Part shown: piece by piece, positions 1 through 7,116 of the stretch | How positions within the stretch are numbered: position 1 is the stretch's first letter | Layout of the letters: each line of letters begins with the position of its first letter | Assembly: GCA_050175615.1 (NCBI GenBank) | Contig: JBFXIU010000046.1 | Span: forward strand, 1-18,244 | Source: CAYXXZ01 sp050175615 | Lineage (GTDB): Bacteria; Pseudomonadota; Gammaproteobacteria; Pseudomonadales; Porticoccaceae | Direction: 5' to 3' | DNA length: 18,244 nt | The notes under the pieces: model-generated | Seen by the model: the letters and a program-made list of their open reading frames with translations, nothing else | Database searches by the model: none | Told to the model about the DNA's origin: nothing | Position numbers and translations under genes: made by a program

Positions 1-269
1 AGAACATCCTCAAGTTGGCCATGGGCACCAAAACTTCAAGGGTTATGGTCAATCAGCCCCAGGCGCCCTCTAACAGTGGCAACCTGTGGAACGGCATGCG
101 TCAGACTTTCTCCCACGGTTGCGGCACCTGGGGCAACAACTCGACCAACGAAAACATCAACTGGCGCCACCTGATCAACGTCACCTGGGTGTCAAAGCCG
201 CTAGCGACGCCAAAAGTGATACCCTCAGACGAAGAACTGTTTGGCGATGTTATTCAAAAACTGAAGTAA
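1..269 (+). CDS. CoA-acylating aldehyde dehydrogenase, C-terminal fragment (5' end off window)
   Basis: The frame is open from the first bases of the window to a TAA at 267-269, giving the last 89 residues of a protein whose start lies upstream. The fragment contains SRVMVNQP followed by HGCGTWGNNSTNENINWRHL. This matches the conserved C-terminal pattern of acylating aldehyde dehydrogenases of the AdhE and sulfoacetaldehyde dehydrogenase (SauS) type, roughly CG(S/T)WGGNS..EN...H(L/F)(L/I)N. Such enzymes oxidise an aldehyde with NAD(P)+ and CoA to an acyl-CoA. It is not the C-terminus expected of MmsA methylmalonate-semialdehyde dehydrogenase. The genes downstream degrade valine, so I infer it may convert methylmalonate semialdehyde to propionyl-CoA. 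The catalytic cysteine region is outside the window. The family call is fairly firm; the substrate is inference. Confidence 0.72.
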   Translation, partial: NILKLAMGTKTSRVMVNQPQAPSNSGNLWNGMRQTFSHGCGTWGNNSTNENINWRHLINVTWVSKPLATPKVIPSDEELFGDVIQKLK

Positions 270-283
270 CTTGCCAGCATGCC

Positions 284-313
284 GGACAGGCTCAAAGGCT
301 TTTGAGCCTGTCC
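284..313 (+). repeat. Perfect 13-bp inverted repeat between the first two operon genes
   Basis: Arms 284-296 and 301-313 are perfectly complementary around the four-base loop GGCT, forming a strong stem 15 bases after the aldehyde dehydrogenase stop codon. No T-tract follows (the next bases are CTATCCC), so it does not look like a standard intrinsic terminator. It may be an mRNA-processing or stability element, a Rho-related signal, or a copy of a dispersed palindrome. The structure is read directly; the function is unknown. Confidence 0.8.
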
Positions 314-348
314 CTATCCCTGAACATCAGAGATAAGTGATAAAGCCT

Positions 349-1515
349 ATGAATTTCGAATTCACTGACGACCAGCTTGCCCTCAAAGAAGCGGCGAGAA
401 ATTTTGCCCAGGGCGAACTTGCGCCCAACGCTGCGGAATGGGACGAGCATAAAATTTTCCCCCGCGAAGTCATCGCTGCGGCAGGAGAACTGGGTTTTTG
501 TGGCCTCTATTCCCCGGAAGACCAGGGTGGTCTCGGCCTCTCGCGCCTGGATACCACCATCATTCTCGAAGAGCTGGCCATGGGGTGCACCTCAACCGCA
601 GCCTTTATTTCCATTCACAATATGGCCACCTGGATGCTCTGCACCTGGGGCACCGACAGTGTTCGCGCCCAGTGGTGTGAAGAGCTGATCAGCGGCCAAA
701 AGCTGGCGTCCTACTGCCTCACCGAGCCGAACTCCGGTTCCGATGCCGCCTCCCTGCGCACCAGCGCAAAACTCGATGGCGATCATTACATCGTTAATGG
801 CAGCAAAATGTTTATCAGCGGCGCCGGTGCTACCGAAATGCTGGTGGTTATGGCGCGCACCGGTGAGCCGGGCTCCGGCGCTCGCGGCATCACTGCTTTT
901 GCCATTCCGTCGGATTTGGCCGGTGTCGATTTCGGCAAGAACGAGGTCAAGCTGGGTTGGAATTCCCAACCCACCCGCGCTATTACTTTCGACAATGTTC
1001 GGGTTCCCGCTGAAAATCGTCTCGGCGCCGAGGGCGAAGGTTTCAAGATCGCCATGCGCGGCATCGACGGTGGCCGCATCAATATTGCCGCCTGTTCATT
1101 GGGCGCGGCTCAGGCCTGTTTGGATATCACCCAGGCCTATGTGCGTGAACGTCAGCAGTTCGGCAAGCCCATCGCCGAGTTTCAGGCGCTGCAGTTTCGG
1201 CTCGCCGATATGGCCACCGAACTGTTGGCAGCCAGGTTGATGGTGCATCGCGCTGGCGCCGCCATTGATGCCAATCACCCGGAAAAAACCGTGTTCTGTG
1301 CCATGGCGAAACGCTTTGCTACCGATGTTGGTTTCAATGTCTGCAACGAGGCTCTTCAGCTTCACGGCGGCTACGGCTACCTGCGCGAATATCCCATCGA
1401 GCGCTTTTTCCGGGATGCCAGGGTTCACCAGATCCTTGAAGGAACCAACGAAATCATGCGTGTTATAACTGCCCGTCGTCTGCTTGAAGACGGTGCTACG
1501 GAGGCTTTGAGATGA
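349..1515 (+). CDS. Acyl-CoA dehydrogenase, probable isobutyryl-CoA dehydrogenase
   Basis: An FAD-dependent enzyme expected to oxidise isobutyryl-CoA to methacrylyl-CoA in valine breakdown, passing electrons to ETF. The 388-residue length fits the family. The CLTEPNSGSDAAS flavin-contact motif lies near residues 125-137. The C-terminal LEGTNEIMR motif carries the catalytic base at about Glu364, the position used by short- and branched-chain acyl-CoA dehydrogenases. I chose ATG 349 because the protein then begins MNFEFTDDQ, as family members do; an in-frame GTG at 337 would add four residues. The stop overlaps the next gene's start by 4 bp (ATGA), implying translational coupling. The family is certain; isobutyryl-CoA specificity comes from operon context and cannot be read from the sequence alone, so 2-methylbutyryl-CoA remains possible. 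Confidence 0.93.
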   Translation: MNFEFTDDQLALKEAARNFAQGELAPNAAEWDEHKIFPREVIAAAGELGFCGLYSPEDQGGLGLSRLDTTIILEELAMGCTSTAAFISIHNMATWMLCTWGTDSVRAQWCEELISGQKLASYCLTEPNSGSDAASLRTSAKLDGDHYIVNGSKMFISGAGATEMLVVMARTGEPGSGARGITAFAIPSDLAGVDFGKNEVKLGWNSQPTRAITFDNVRVPAENRLGAEGEGFKIAMRGIDGGRINIAACSLGAAQACLDITQAYVRERQQFGKPIAEFQALQFRLADMATELLAARLMVHRAGAAIDANHPEKTVFCAMAKRFATDVGFNVCNEALQLHGGYGYLREYPIERFFRDARVHQILEGTNEIMRVITARRLLEDGATEALR

Positions 1516-2285
1516 GTGCATTACTACTGGAAAAACGCGGTCACACCGCCATCATTACCATGAACAATCCACCGGCGAACACCTGGACGCCGGAAAGTCT
1601 CGGGCAACTAAAACAACTGGTTATCGAGCTTAACGATGACGCCGACAACTACGCCCTGATTATCACCAGCAACAGCGAGAAATTCTTCTGCGCCGGTGCC
1701 GATCTCAACCGCTTCAACCACGACGATAAGGGCTTGGCCTTTACCTTTGCCTCGGCATTTGGCGATGCCTTTGAAACCCTCACCAACTACAAGGGCGTGT
1801 CTATCGCTGCTATTACGGGCTATGCCATGGGCGGCGGCCTGGAAGTGGCTCTGGCCTGTGATTTCCGTATCGCCGAACAGCAGGCGCAGATGGCGCTTCC
1901 CGAAGCTGCTGTGGGTTTGCTGCCCTGCGGTCTGGGTTCCCAGCATCTTCCCTGGCTGGTGGGCGAGGCCTGGGCGAAGCGTATGATACTTTTGGGCGAA
2001 CGCCTCAAGGCCGACAAGGCGCTGGAAATTGGCCTGATCCAGGAAATTGTCGATACCGGTACTGTGCTTGACAAGGCGGTGGAGCTGGCGGAAAAAGTGG
2101 CCAAGCAGAGTCCAACATCGGTGCGTTACTGCAAAGAGTTGATCATGGCCGCCCGCACCCAGCCCATGGGCAGAACCTTCTCCCTTGAGCGCGAGTTGTT
2201 TGTCAAACTCTGGGACAGCGAAGATCAGAAAGAAGGTGTAGCCGCCTTTGTTGAGAAGCGCGCTCCCGAGTGGAAAAATCGCTGA
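1512..2285 (+). CDS. Enoyl-CoA hydratase, probable methacrylyl-CoA hydratase
   Basis: A crotonase-fold protein of 257 residues, the normal size. The oxyanion-hole segments are FFCAGADL (residues 58-65) and the GYAMGGGLE loop (103-111). Both acid/base glutamates of active hydratases are present: Glu111 in GGGLE and Glu131 in LPEAAVG, 20 residues apart as in the rat mitochondrial enzyme. It should add water to methacrylyl-CoA to give 3-hydroxyisobutyryl-CoA, linking the acyl-CoA dehydrogenase upstream with the hydrolase downstream. Its start overlaps the preceding stop by 4 bp. The stop is followed by a run of eight T residues and then, about 20 bases on, by a GC-rich hairpin. The hydratase family is clear; the substrate is inferred from the operon. 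Confidence 0.92.
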   Translation: MSALLLEKRGHTAIITMNNPPANTWTPESLGQLKQLVIELNDDADNYALIITSNSEKFFCAGADLNRFNHDDKGLAFTFASAFGDAFETLTNYKGVSIAAITGYAMGGGLEVALACDFRIAEQQAQMALPEAAVGLLPCGLGSQHLPWLVGEAWAKRMILLGERLKADKALEIGLIQEIVDTGTVLDKAVELAEKVAKQSPTSVRYCKELIMAARTQPMGRTFSLERELFVKLWDSEDQKEGVAAFVEKRAPEWKNR

Positions 2286-2312
2286 TTTTTTTCACCGTGC
2301 ATTAACCATAGC

Positions 2313-2333
2313 AGGCCGGGATTTTCCCGGCCT
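2313..2333 (+). repeat. GC-rich 9-bp hairpin in the gap before the 3-hydroxyisobutyryl-CoA hydrolase gene
   Basis: Arms AGGCCGGGA (2313-2321) and TCCCGGCCT (2325-2333) pair perfectly around a TTT loop. The hairpin lies between the hydratase stop (2285) and the hydrolase start (2387). It lacks a following T-tract, so it is either a weak or Rho-type terminator or an mRNA stability element that sets different levels for the upstream and downstream parts of the operon. The structure is seen; the role is inferred. Confidence 0.7.
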
Positions 2334-2386
2334 TGATCTATATCCCTGTGGCCTATGGCACAGGACGTATTTTCCAGGATTTACCA

Positions 2387-3493
2387 ATGACAGAAGCAGC
2401 AGATACTCCTGTATTGATTGAAGAAATTGCCTCCACCAACGGTTACCGTATCGGCGTAGCCACACTCAATGCACCAAAATCCCTGAATTCACTGACCCTG
2501 GCGATGGTGGAAATACTCACCCCCCAACTGAACCAGTGGCAGGCCGACGACAGCATTGCCTGTGTCGTTTTGCGGGGCAGCGGCGATCGCGCTTTCTGTG
2601 CCGGTGGCGATGTTCTTCAATTGCGCAATTCTGCGCTGGCGGGCGATGGCAAGGCTGCGGAATTTTTTGAGAAGGAATACCGCCTCGATTATTTGATCCA
2701 CACCTACAGCAAACCCATTGTGGTCTGGGGCCACGGTGTGGTCATGGGCGGTGGCATGGGGCTGTTCAGCGGCGCCAGCCACCGCGTCGTCACCGCGGAA
2801 ACCCGCCTCGCCATGCCGGAAGTGACCATCGGCCTTTATCCCGATGTTGGCGGTTCCTGGTTTCTCAACCGCACGCCGGGCAGAACCGGGCTTTTTCTCG
2901 CCCTGACCGGTGCGGCCATTAATGCCGGCGACACCCTCTATCTCGGCCTTGCCGACCGTTTCCTCAAGCACGACCAGTGGGATGCCGCCATTGCCGGGCT
3001 GACTGCGGTTGCCTGGAGCAGCGCCGACAAACACCAGGGCCAGGTCAGCCATGTGCTGCGGGATCTTGAAAAAGACGCTGGCGAGGCTCCGGTGTCCGTG
3101 GTCAGGGATCATTACGACATTATCCAGCGCATGACCGATGGCGACAGCCTCGCCGATATTGTCCGCGCCATCACCGCCTATGAAGGTGATGACAAGTGGA
3201 TGGCCGGTGCCGCCAAAACCCTGGCTGCGGGCTGTCCCTCCAGTATTCACCTGATTTATGAACAGCTGCGCCGCAGCCTGCACCTGTCGCTGCGGGAAGT
3301 GTTTCAATCTGAACTGGTACTGTCCACCAACTGCATGAGTTCCGGCAATTTCGCCGAGGGCGTTCGCGCCCTGTTGGTAGACAAGGATCGCCAGCCCAAA
3401 TTCAATCCGGCAACTTTCGAGGAAGTCTCTTTCGAGTTTGTCGAAAAACAATTCCATTCGCCCTGGGAAACCAACCCCCTGGCCGATTTATAA
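2387..3493 (+). CDS. 3-hydroxyisobutyryl-CoA hydrolase (HIBCH family)
   Basis: A 368-residue crotonase-superfamily protein, about 110 residues longer than a hydratase, as expected for HIBCH-type hydrolases. The diagnostic stretch is VVMGGGMGL (118-126), then LAMPEVTIGLYPDVGGSWFL (141-160). Glu145 and Asp153, eight apart, match human HIBCH Glu169 and Asp177. The reaction splits 3-hydroxyisobutyryl-CoA to free 3-hydroxyisobutyrate and CoA, which avoids build-up of reactive methacrylyl-CoA and feeds mmsB next door. I chose ATG 2387 because AGGA at 2376-2379 sits 7 bases upstream. The open frame extends to an in-frame ATG at 2333, inside the preceding hairpin, which has no ribosome site. Confidence in the family and reaction is high. 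Confidence 0.92.
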   Translation: MTEAADTPVLIEEIASTNGYRIGVATLNAPKSLNSLTLAMVEILTPQLNQWQADDSIACVVLRGSGDRAFCAGGDVLQLRNSALAGDGKAAEFFEKEYRLDYLIHTYSKPIVVWGHGVVMGGGMGLFSGASHRVVTAETRLAMPEVTIGLYPDVGGSWFLNRTPGRTGLFLALTGAAINAGDTLYLGLADRFLKHDQWDAAIAGLTAVAWSSADKHQGQVSHVLRDLEKDAGEAPVSVVRDHYDIIQRMTDGDSLADIVRAITAYEGDDKWMAGAAKTLAAGCPSSIHLIYEQLRRSLHLSLREVFQSELVLSTNCMSSGNFAEGVRALLVDKDRQPKFNPATFEEVSFEFVEKQFHSPWETNPLADL

Positions 3494-3546
3494 GACTGGC
3501 GAATAACCAATAATCGTCTATTAAAGACAACTGAGGAGTAATGAAC

Positions 3547-4437
3547 ATGGCGCAAAAAGTGGCATTTATCGGGCTGGGCAACATGGGTGGTCCCATGGCG
3601 ATCAACCTTGCGAAAAAAGGCTTTGCCGTCACGGCTTTTGACCTTTCGGCACCGGCGCTGGAAAAGGTCAAAGCTGAGGGTTGCAGTATTACCTCCGACC
3701 CTCACGAAGCGGTTAAGGATGCAGATTTTGTTGTCACCATGCTGCCTTCCGGTCCCATTGTTGAAGCTGTAATGATCGACGATCAAAAACTGTTGGATTC
3801 TATTCCCACAACCGCGCTGGTTATCGATTGCTCTACGGTTGCCCCGCAAAACTCCAGGCGTGTTGCCAAAGCCGCCGCAGAGCGCAATGTCCATTTTATT
3901 GACGCCCCGGTTTCCGGCGGCACTGCCGCTGCCGCCGCCGGCACCCTGGCGTTTATGTGCGGTGGCTCTGCCGAAGACTTCGAGCGCGGCAAAACCGTGC
4001 TTCAGGCCATGGGTGTCAATATTTTCCACGCCGGTGACCACGGCGCCGGTTCCGTCGCCAAAATCTGTAACAACATGCTGCTGGCCATCCATATGGCGGG
4101 TACCGCTGAGGCCTTGCAGATGGGTATCAACAACGGTCTCGATCCCAAAGTGCTGTCAGAAATCATGCTCAAAAGTTCCGGTTGCAACTGGTCGCTGGAA
4201 AAATACAATCCGGTTCCCGGTGTCATGGAAAATGTACCCGCGAGTAAAGACTATCAAGGTGGCTTTATGCTCAACCTGATGCTCAAGGATCTTGGCCTGG
4301 CAATGGATACCGCGAAGTATTCGGAGTCTGCGGTGCCCATGGGGTCTATGGCGCAAAGCCTGTACTACATGTTCAAGCATGGAGACTCAGAGCGCGGCGC
4401 TCAGGACTTTTCGCAAATTTTGAAATTGTTCCAGTAA
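3547..4437 (+). CDS. mmsB: 3-hydroxyisobutyrate dehydrogenase
   Basis: An NAD-dependent enzyme that oxidises 3-hydroxyisobutyrate to methylmalonate semialdehyde, the next step of valine catabolism. The N-terminal Rossmann motif is FIGLGNMGGPMA (residues 7-18). The substrate-binding segment DAPVSGG follows at about 119-125, and GAGSVAKICNNML carries the catalytic lysine near Lys172. The sequence follows P. aeruginosa MmsB closely along its length, including the NW.L..YNP.PGVM region. The 296-residue length is normal. The GAGGAG ribosome site at 3533-3538 is 8 bases from ATG 3547 but only 2 from ATG 3541, so I prefer 3547. It is the last gene of the operon, ending 16 bases before a strong terminator. 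Confidence 0.95.
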   Translation: MAQKVAFIGLGNMGGPMAINLAKKGFAVTAFDLSAPALEKVKAEGCSITSDPHEAVKDADFVVTMLPSGPIVEAVMIDDQKLLDSIPTTALVIDCSTVAPQNSRRVAKAAAERNVHFIDAPVSGGTAAAAAGTLAFMCGGSAEDFERGKTVLQAMGVNIFHAGDHGAGSVAKICNNMLLAIHMAGTAEALQMGINNGLDPKVLSEIMLKSSGCNWSLEKYNPVPGVMENVPASKDYQGGFMLNLMLKDLGLAMDTAKYSESAVPMGSMAQSLYYMFKHGDSERGAQDFSQILKLFQ

Positions 4438-4453
4438 GGAAAAAGCCTGTATT

Positions 4454-4487
4454 AAAAAGGGGATTGTTGCAAAACAGTCCCCTTTTT
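4454..4487 (+). terminator. Intrinsic terminator of the valine-degradation operon
   Basis: A 15-bp stem with one G-U wobble runs from AAAAAGGGGA (4454-4463) to TCCCCTTTTT (4478-4487). Its inner helix closes on a GCAA tetraloop (4469-4472). The T5 of the right arm pairs with the A5 of the left arm, so it can work in both directions. It lies 16 bases after mmsB and ends 34 bases before the deacylase start. Confidence 0.92.
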
Positions 4488-4521
4488 CGTTCAAGTGACG
4501 GATTCTGTAGCGGATGGTGAT

Positions 4522-5202
4522 ATGGCAAAAATAGTGGTGATCAGCGGTGCAGGTATCAGCGCCGAGAGCGGCTTGAAAACATTTCGCGACGATGATGGTC
4601 TGTGGCGAAGCCATTCCTTTTACGAGCTCGCCTCGCCGCAAGCCTGGGAAAAACAGCCCGAACTGGTGCTGGAATTTTACAATGAGCGCCGTCAACAGGC
4701 ATTGGCAGCCCAGCCCAACCCCGCTCACCTGGCGCTGGCAGAGTTGGAGGTTCATCACGATGTGGTTATCATCACCCAGAATGTCGATGATCTCCACGAG
4801 CGCGCCGGTTCTACACAGGTAATTCATCTTCACGGCGAACTCGCCAAAGTGCGCAGCAGTGCAGACAGCGCATTGATCTATGAGGCCAATGGCAAGCCGA
4901 CGAATATCGGCGATCTCTGCGAGCAGGGCAGCCAGCTGCGCCCCCATATTGTCTGGTTCGGAGAAATGGTCATGGATTTTGATCGCGCCGTCACCGAAGT
5001 GGCAAGCGCAGACAAAGTGCTGGTGGTGGGCACCTCCCTCGCAGTGTACCCGGCGGCATCGCTACTGGATTTTGCCAAAAAAGCCAATGAGAAAATCTTG
5101 GTGACCAAGGCCATCGATGATCAGCCACCGGAATCGTTTCAATGGCTAAAAGGCAATGCGGCAAACTGGGTGCCGAAAATTGTTTCCCGCTGGTTGCCTT
5201 GA
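4522..5202 (+). CDS. Sir2-family NAD-dependent protein deacylase, CobB/SIRT5-like, without the zinc cysteines
   Basis: A 226-residue sirtuin expected to remove acyl groups from lysines, using NAD+ and releasing nicotinamide and O-acyl-ADP-ribose. NAD-binding motifs are GAGISAESGLKTFR (9-22), TQNVDDLHERAG (85-96) and GTSLAVYP (170-177). The catalytic histidine is His104 in IHLHGE. Tyr53 and Arg56 in FYNER form the Y..R pair that marks class III desuccinylase/demalonylase sirtuins. The odd point is that the usual zinc ligands are gone: the first pair site reads VRSS, and Cys133 is the only cysteine in the protein. ATG 4522 follows GGTGAT, which can pair with 16S rRNA, and gives the typical MAKIVVISGAG start. 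GTG 4495 sits directly after the terminator with no ribosome site. Confidence 0.88.
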   Translation: MAKIVVISGAGISAESGLKTFRDDDGLWRSHSFYELASPQAWEKQPELVLEFYNERRQQALAAQPNPAHLALAELEVHHDVVIITQNVDDLHERAGSTQVIHLHGELAKVRSSADSALIYEANGKPTNIGDLCEQGSQLRPHIVWFGEMVMDFDRAVTEVASADKVLVVGTSLAVYPAASLLDFAKKANEKILVTKAIDDQPPESFQWLKGNAANWVPKIVSRWLP

Positions 5203-5257
5203 ATCAATGTGGGGGCAATGATGGAACTTGGATTTTGGGGTTTTACAATTTGATTTT

Positions 5258-5296
5258 GTAGGCTTGCCTGCCAATACGGCAGTCTCCTGCCCCTAC
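5258..5296. repeat. Imperfect intergenic palindrome, REP-like, between convergent genes
   Basis: Outer arms GTAGG (5258-5262) and CCTAC (5292-5296) enclose inner arms CTGCC (5268-5272) and GGCAG (5278-5282), so the segment can fold as a two-part hairpin with internal loops. It sits in the 140-bp gap between the convergent deacylase and BCCT genes. The GTAGG...CCTAC outline recalls dispersed intergenic palindromes of pseudomonads and relatives. I see no classic T-tract terminator in this gap. Only one copy is visible here, so the REP idea is a guess. Confidence 0.35.
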
Positions 5297-5342
5297 CGCG
5301 TAGTTAGCGTAAAAATCGGTTTTCTTCTATGCCTAAAATCTA

Positions 5343-7037
5343 TCAGCTCTTCTGCGATGCTGGATCGATGGCCGTGTTGGCACTGTCAGCAACCTCCGGC
5401 TCAACAGCCTCGGGGGCTGTGGGGTGAATTTGTTCCTGAGCCAGACGCTCGGCTTCCCGTTCGGATTCCCGCATCAACCAGTGTTCGATGCGGGTACGAA
5501 GAAGTCGCTCTTTCTCTTCCCCTCGCCTTATTTCCAACGTCAGATCCTTGTGCAGCGAGAAGGCCATCAGCACCATCAACAGCATAAAAGGAAATGCTGC
5601 AATGATGGACACCGTGCGCAAACCATAAAGTCCGCCACTGAGTAATAGCACCGATGCCATCAGCAGCTGCAAACTACCCCATAGGATACGGACAAAACGG
5701 GTTGGGTTTAAAACCCCTTTTGAGGTGAACATACCCAGCACAAAGGTAGCCGAGTCCGCAGAGGTGATCACAAACATCGACACCAGCGCCACAGCTGCAA
5801 TGGCGGCAATGTTTCCCCAGGCAAACTGATCAAGCATAACGAAAAGACCGGCAGGTACCTCTTTGGCAACGGCATCGGCAATGCCTCCGGCGCCGTAAAG
5901 TTCAAGGTGAATGGCGGTGCCGCCAAAAGTGGCGAACCAGAACATACTCAGCGCCACTGGAACAATCATTACTCCCAGAACAAACTCTCTGATCGTCCTG
6001 CCCCGGGATATACGCGCAATAAAACTACCTACAAAAGGCGCCCAGCTCAAACCCCAGGCCCAGTAAAACATTGTCCATTGTTCCACCCAGTGCTCGCTGG
6101 AATAGGGAGTTGTCACCAGACTCATCTCGACTATGTTGCCAAGATATTCGCCGACAGTCTGGGTAAGCTCTCCGAAGATAAAGGCGGTGGGACCCATAAA
6201 GAGCACAAAAAGCAAAAGCCCTGTGGCCAGTAGCATATTGGCACTGCTGAGATAACGGATACCCTTGTCGAGAGGGGTCATGGCGGAAATGATAAACAGC
6301 AGCCCCAGCCCGCCCAGGATCATAAATTGCGAGATTGCGGAGTACTCCATTGTGCCCGTCCGCGCCAGGCCACTATTGATCTGAAGTGCCCCCAGTCCCA
6401 GGGTTGTAGCAACACCGAACAGGGTAGAAACCACGGCCAGGATATCGATGATGCCGCCCCAACCGCAGTCGACACGATCCCCCAGCAGGGGTCTGAAAGT
6501 TTCACTGATCAAACCACGGCTGTTATGGCGAAAGCGCACATAGGCAATTGCCAGACCAACCAGTGTAAAATTCGCCCACTGATGGAAGCCCCAGTGAAAA
6601 AATGCGTAACGCATACCCAGTTGCGCGGCTTCTGCGGTTCGGGGTTCACCAATACCAAGGGGAGGGTTGTTGAAATGAACCATCGGTTCGGCAACCCCCC
6701 AAAACACCAGCCCCACCCCCATGCCGCCGGAAAAAATCATGGCTAACCAGCTAGTGAAAGAAAACTCCGGGGTCTCGTTGTCAGCGCCAAGACGGATACC
6801 GCCAAATTTTGACAGTGCCAGAAAAATCACAAACAGGACGAAGCCGCTTGTCGCCATCAGGTACATCCAGCCAAAATTGGTGGCTGTGACATCGAGTATC
6901 TGCTGTGCGAGCTTTTCAACATCCTCTGAATACATTGTCGCAGTGATGACAAAGCCGCTGACGATCAATATGGATATGTAGAAAACACAACCTACTTCCC
7001 CCAGCAGTTCCCTGAAAAAACTGGACAATTTGTTCAT
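5343..7037 (-). CDS. BCCT-family transporter (betaine/carnitine/choline type)
   Basis: An inner-membrane, secondary active carrier of quaternary-ammonium or sulfonium osmolytes. It has 564 residues with about 12 hydrophobic segments. Family hallmarks are GMGVGLVFWGVAEP (105-118), with Gly at the place where proton-coupled choline carriers have Asp, and WAPFVGSFIARISRGRTIREF near 332-352. The aromatic substrate box reads WAWGLSW (326-332), so the Trp equivalent to BetP Trp374 is Gly329, while the Trp373 and Trp377 equivalents remain. The hydrophilic C-terminal tail (about 500-564) is rich in Arg and Glu, and BCCT tails can sense osmotic stress. GAGGAG at 7045-7050 (minus strand) lies 7 bases from the start. 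No glycine-betaine catabolic genes are near, so the substrate is open. Confidence 0.93.
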   Translation of the reverse strand: MNKLSSFFRELLGEVGCVFYISILIVSGFVITATMYSEDVEKLAQQILDVTATNFGWMYLMATSGFVLFVIFLALSKFGGIRLGADNETPEFSFTSWLAMIFSGGMGVGLVFWGVAEPMVHFNNPPLGIGEPRTAEAAQLGMRYAFFHWGFHQWANFTLVGLAIAYVRFRHNSRGLISETFRPLLGDRVDCGWGGIIDILAVVSTLFGVATTLGLGALQINSGLARTGTMEYSAISQFMILGGLGLLFIISAMTPLDKGIRYLSSANMLLATGLLLFVLFMGPTAFIFGELTQTVGEYLGNIVEMSLVTTPYSSEHWVEQWTMFYWAWGLSWAPFVGSFIARISRGRTIREFVLGVMIVPVALSMFWFATFGGTAIHLELYGAGGIADAVAKEVPAGLFVMLDQFAWGNIAAIAAVALVSMFVITSADSATFVLGMFTSKGVLNPTRFVRILWGSLQLLMASVLLLSGGLYGLRTVSIIAAFPFMLLMVLMAFSLHKDLTLEIRRGEEKERLLRTRIEHWLMRESEREAERLAQEQIHPTAPEAVEPEVADSANTAIDPASQKS

Positions 7038-7116
7038 CCGCCGACTCCTCTCCAGTTGGTTGAGGCATAAAAGATGCTAAAGGGGAGGTCTATATTTAAC
7101 AACACTTATATGTATT

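Noticed and set aside
2489..3457. A 322-residue open frame on the minus strand opposite the CoA hydrolase gene
   Set aside because: It mirrors the codon pattern of the well-supported plus-strand hydrolase, has low-complexity composition and shows no recognisable family motif.
7065..7077. GCAT-aaaag-ATGC inverted repeat upstream of the BCCT gene
   Set aside because: Only four base pairs; expected by chance and not at a telling position.
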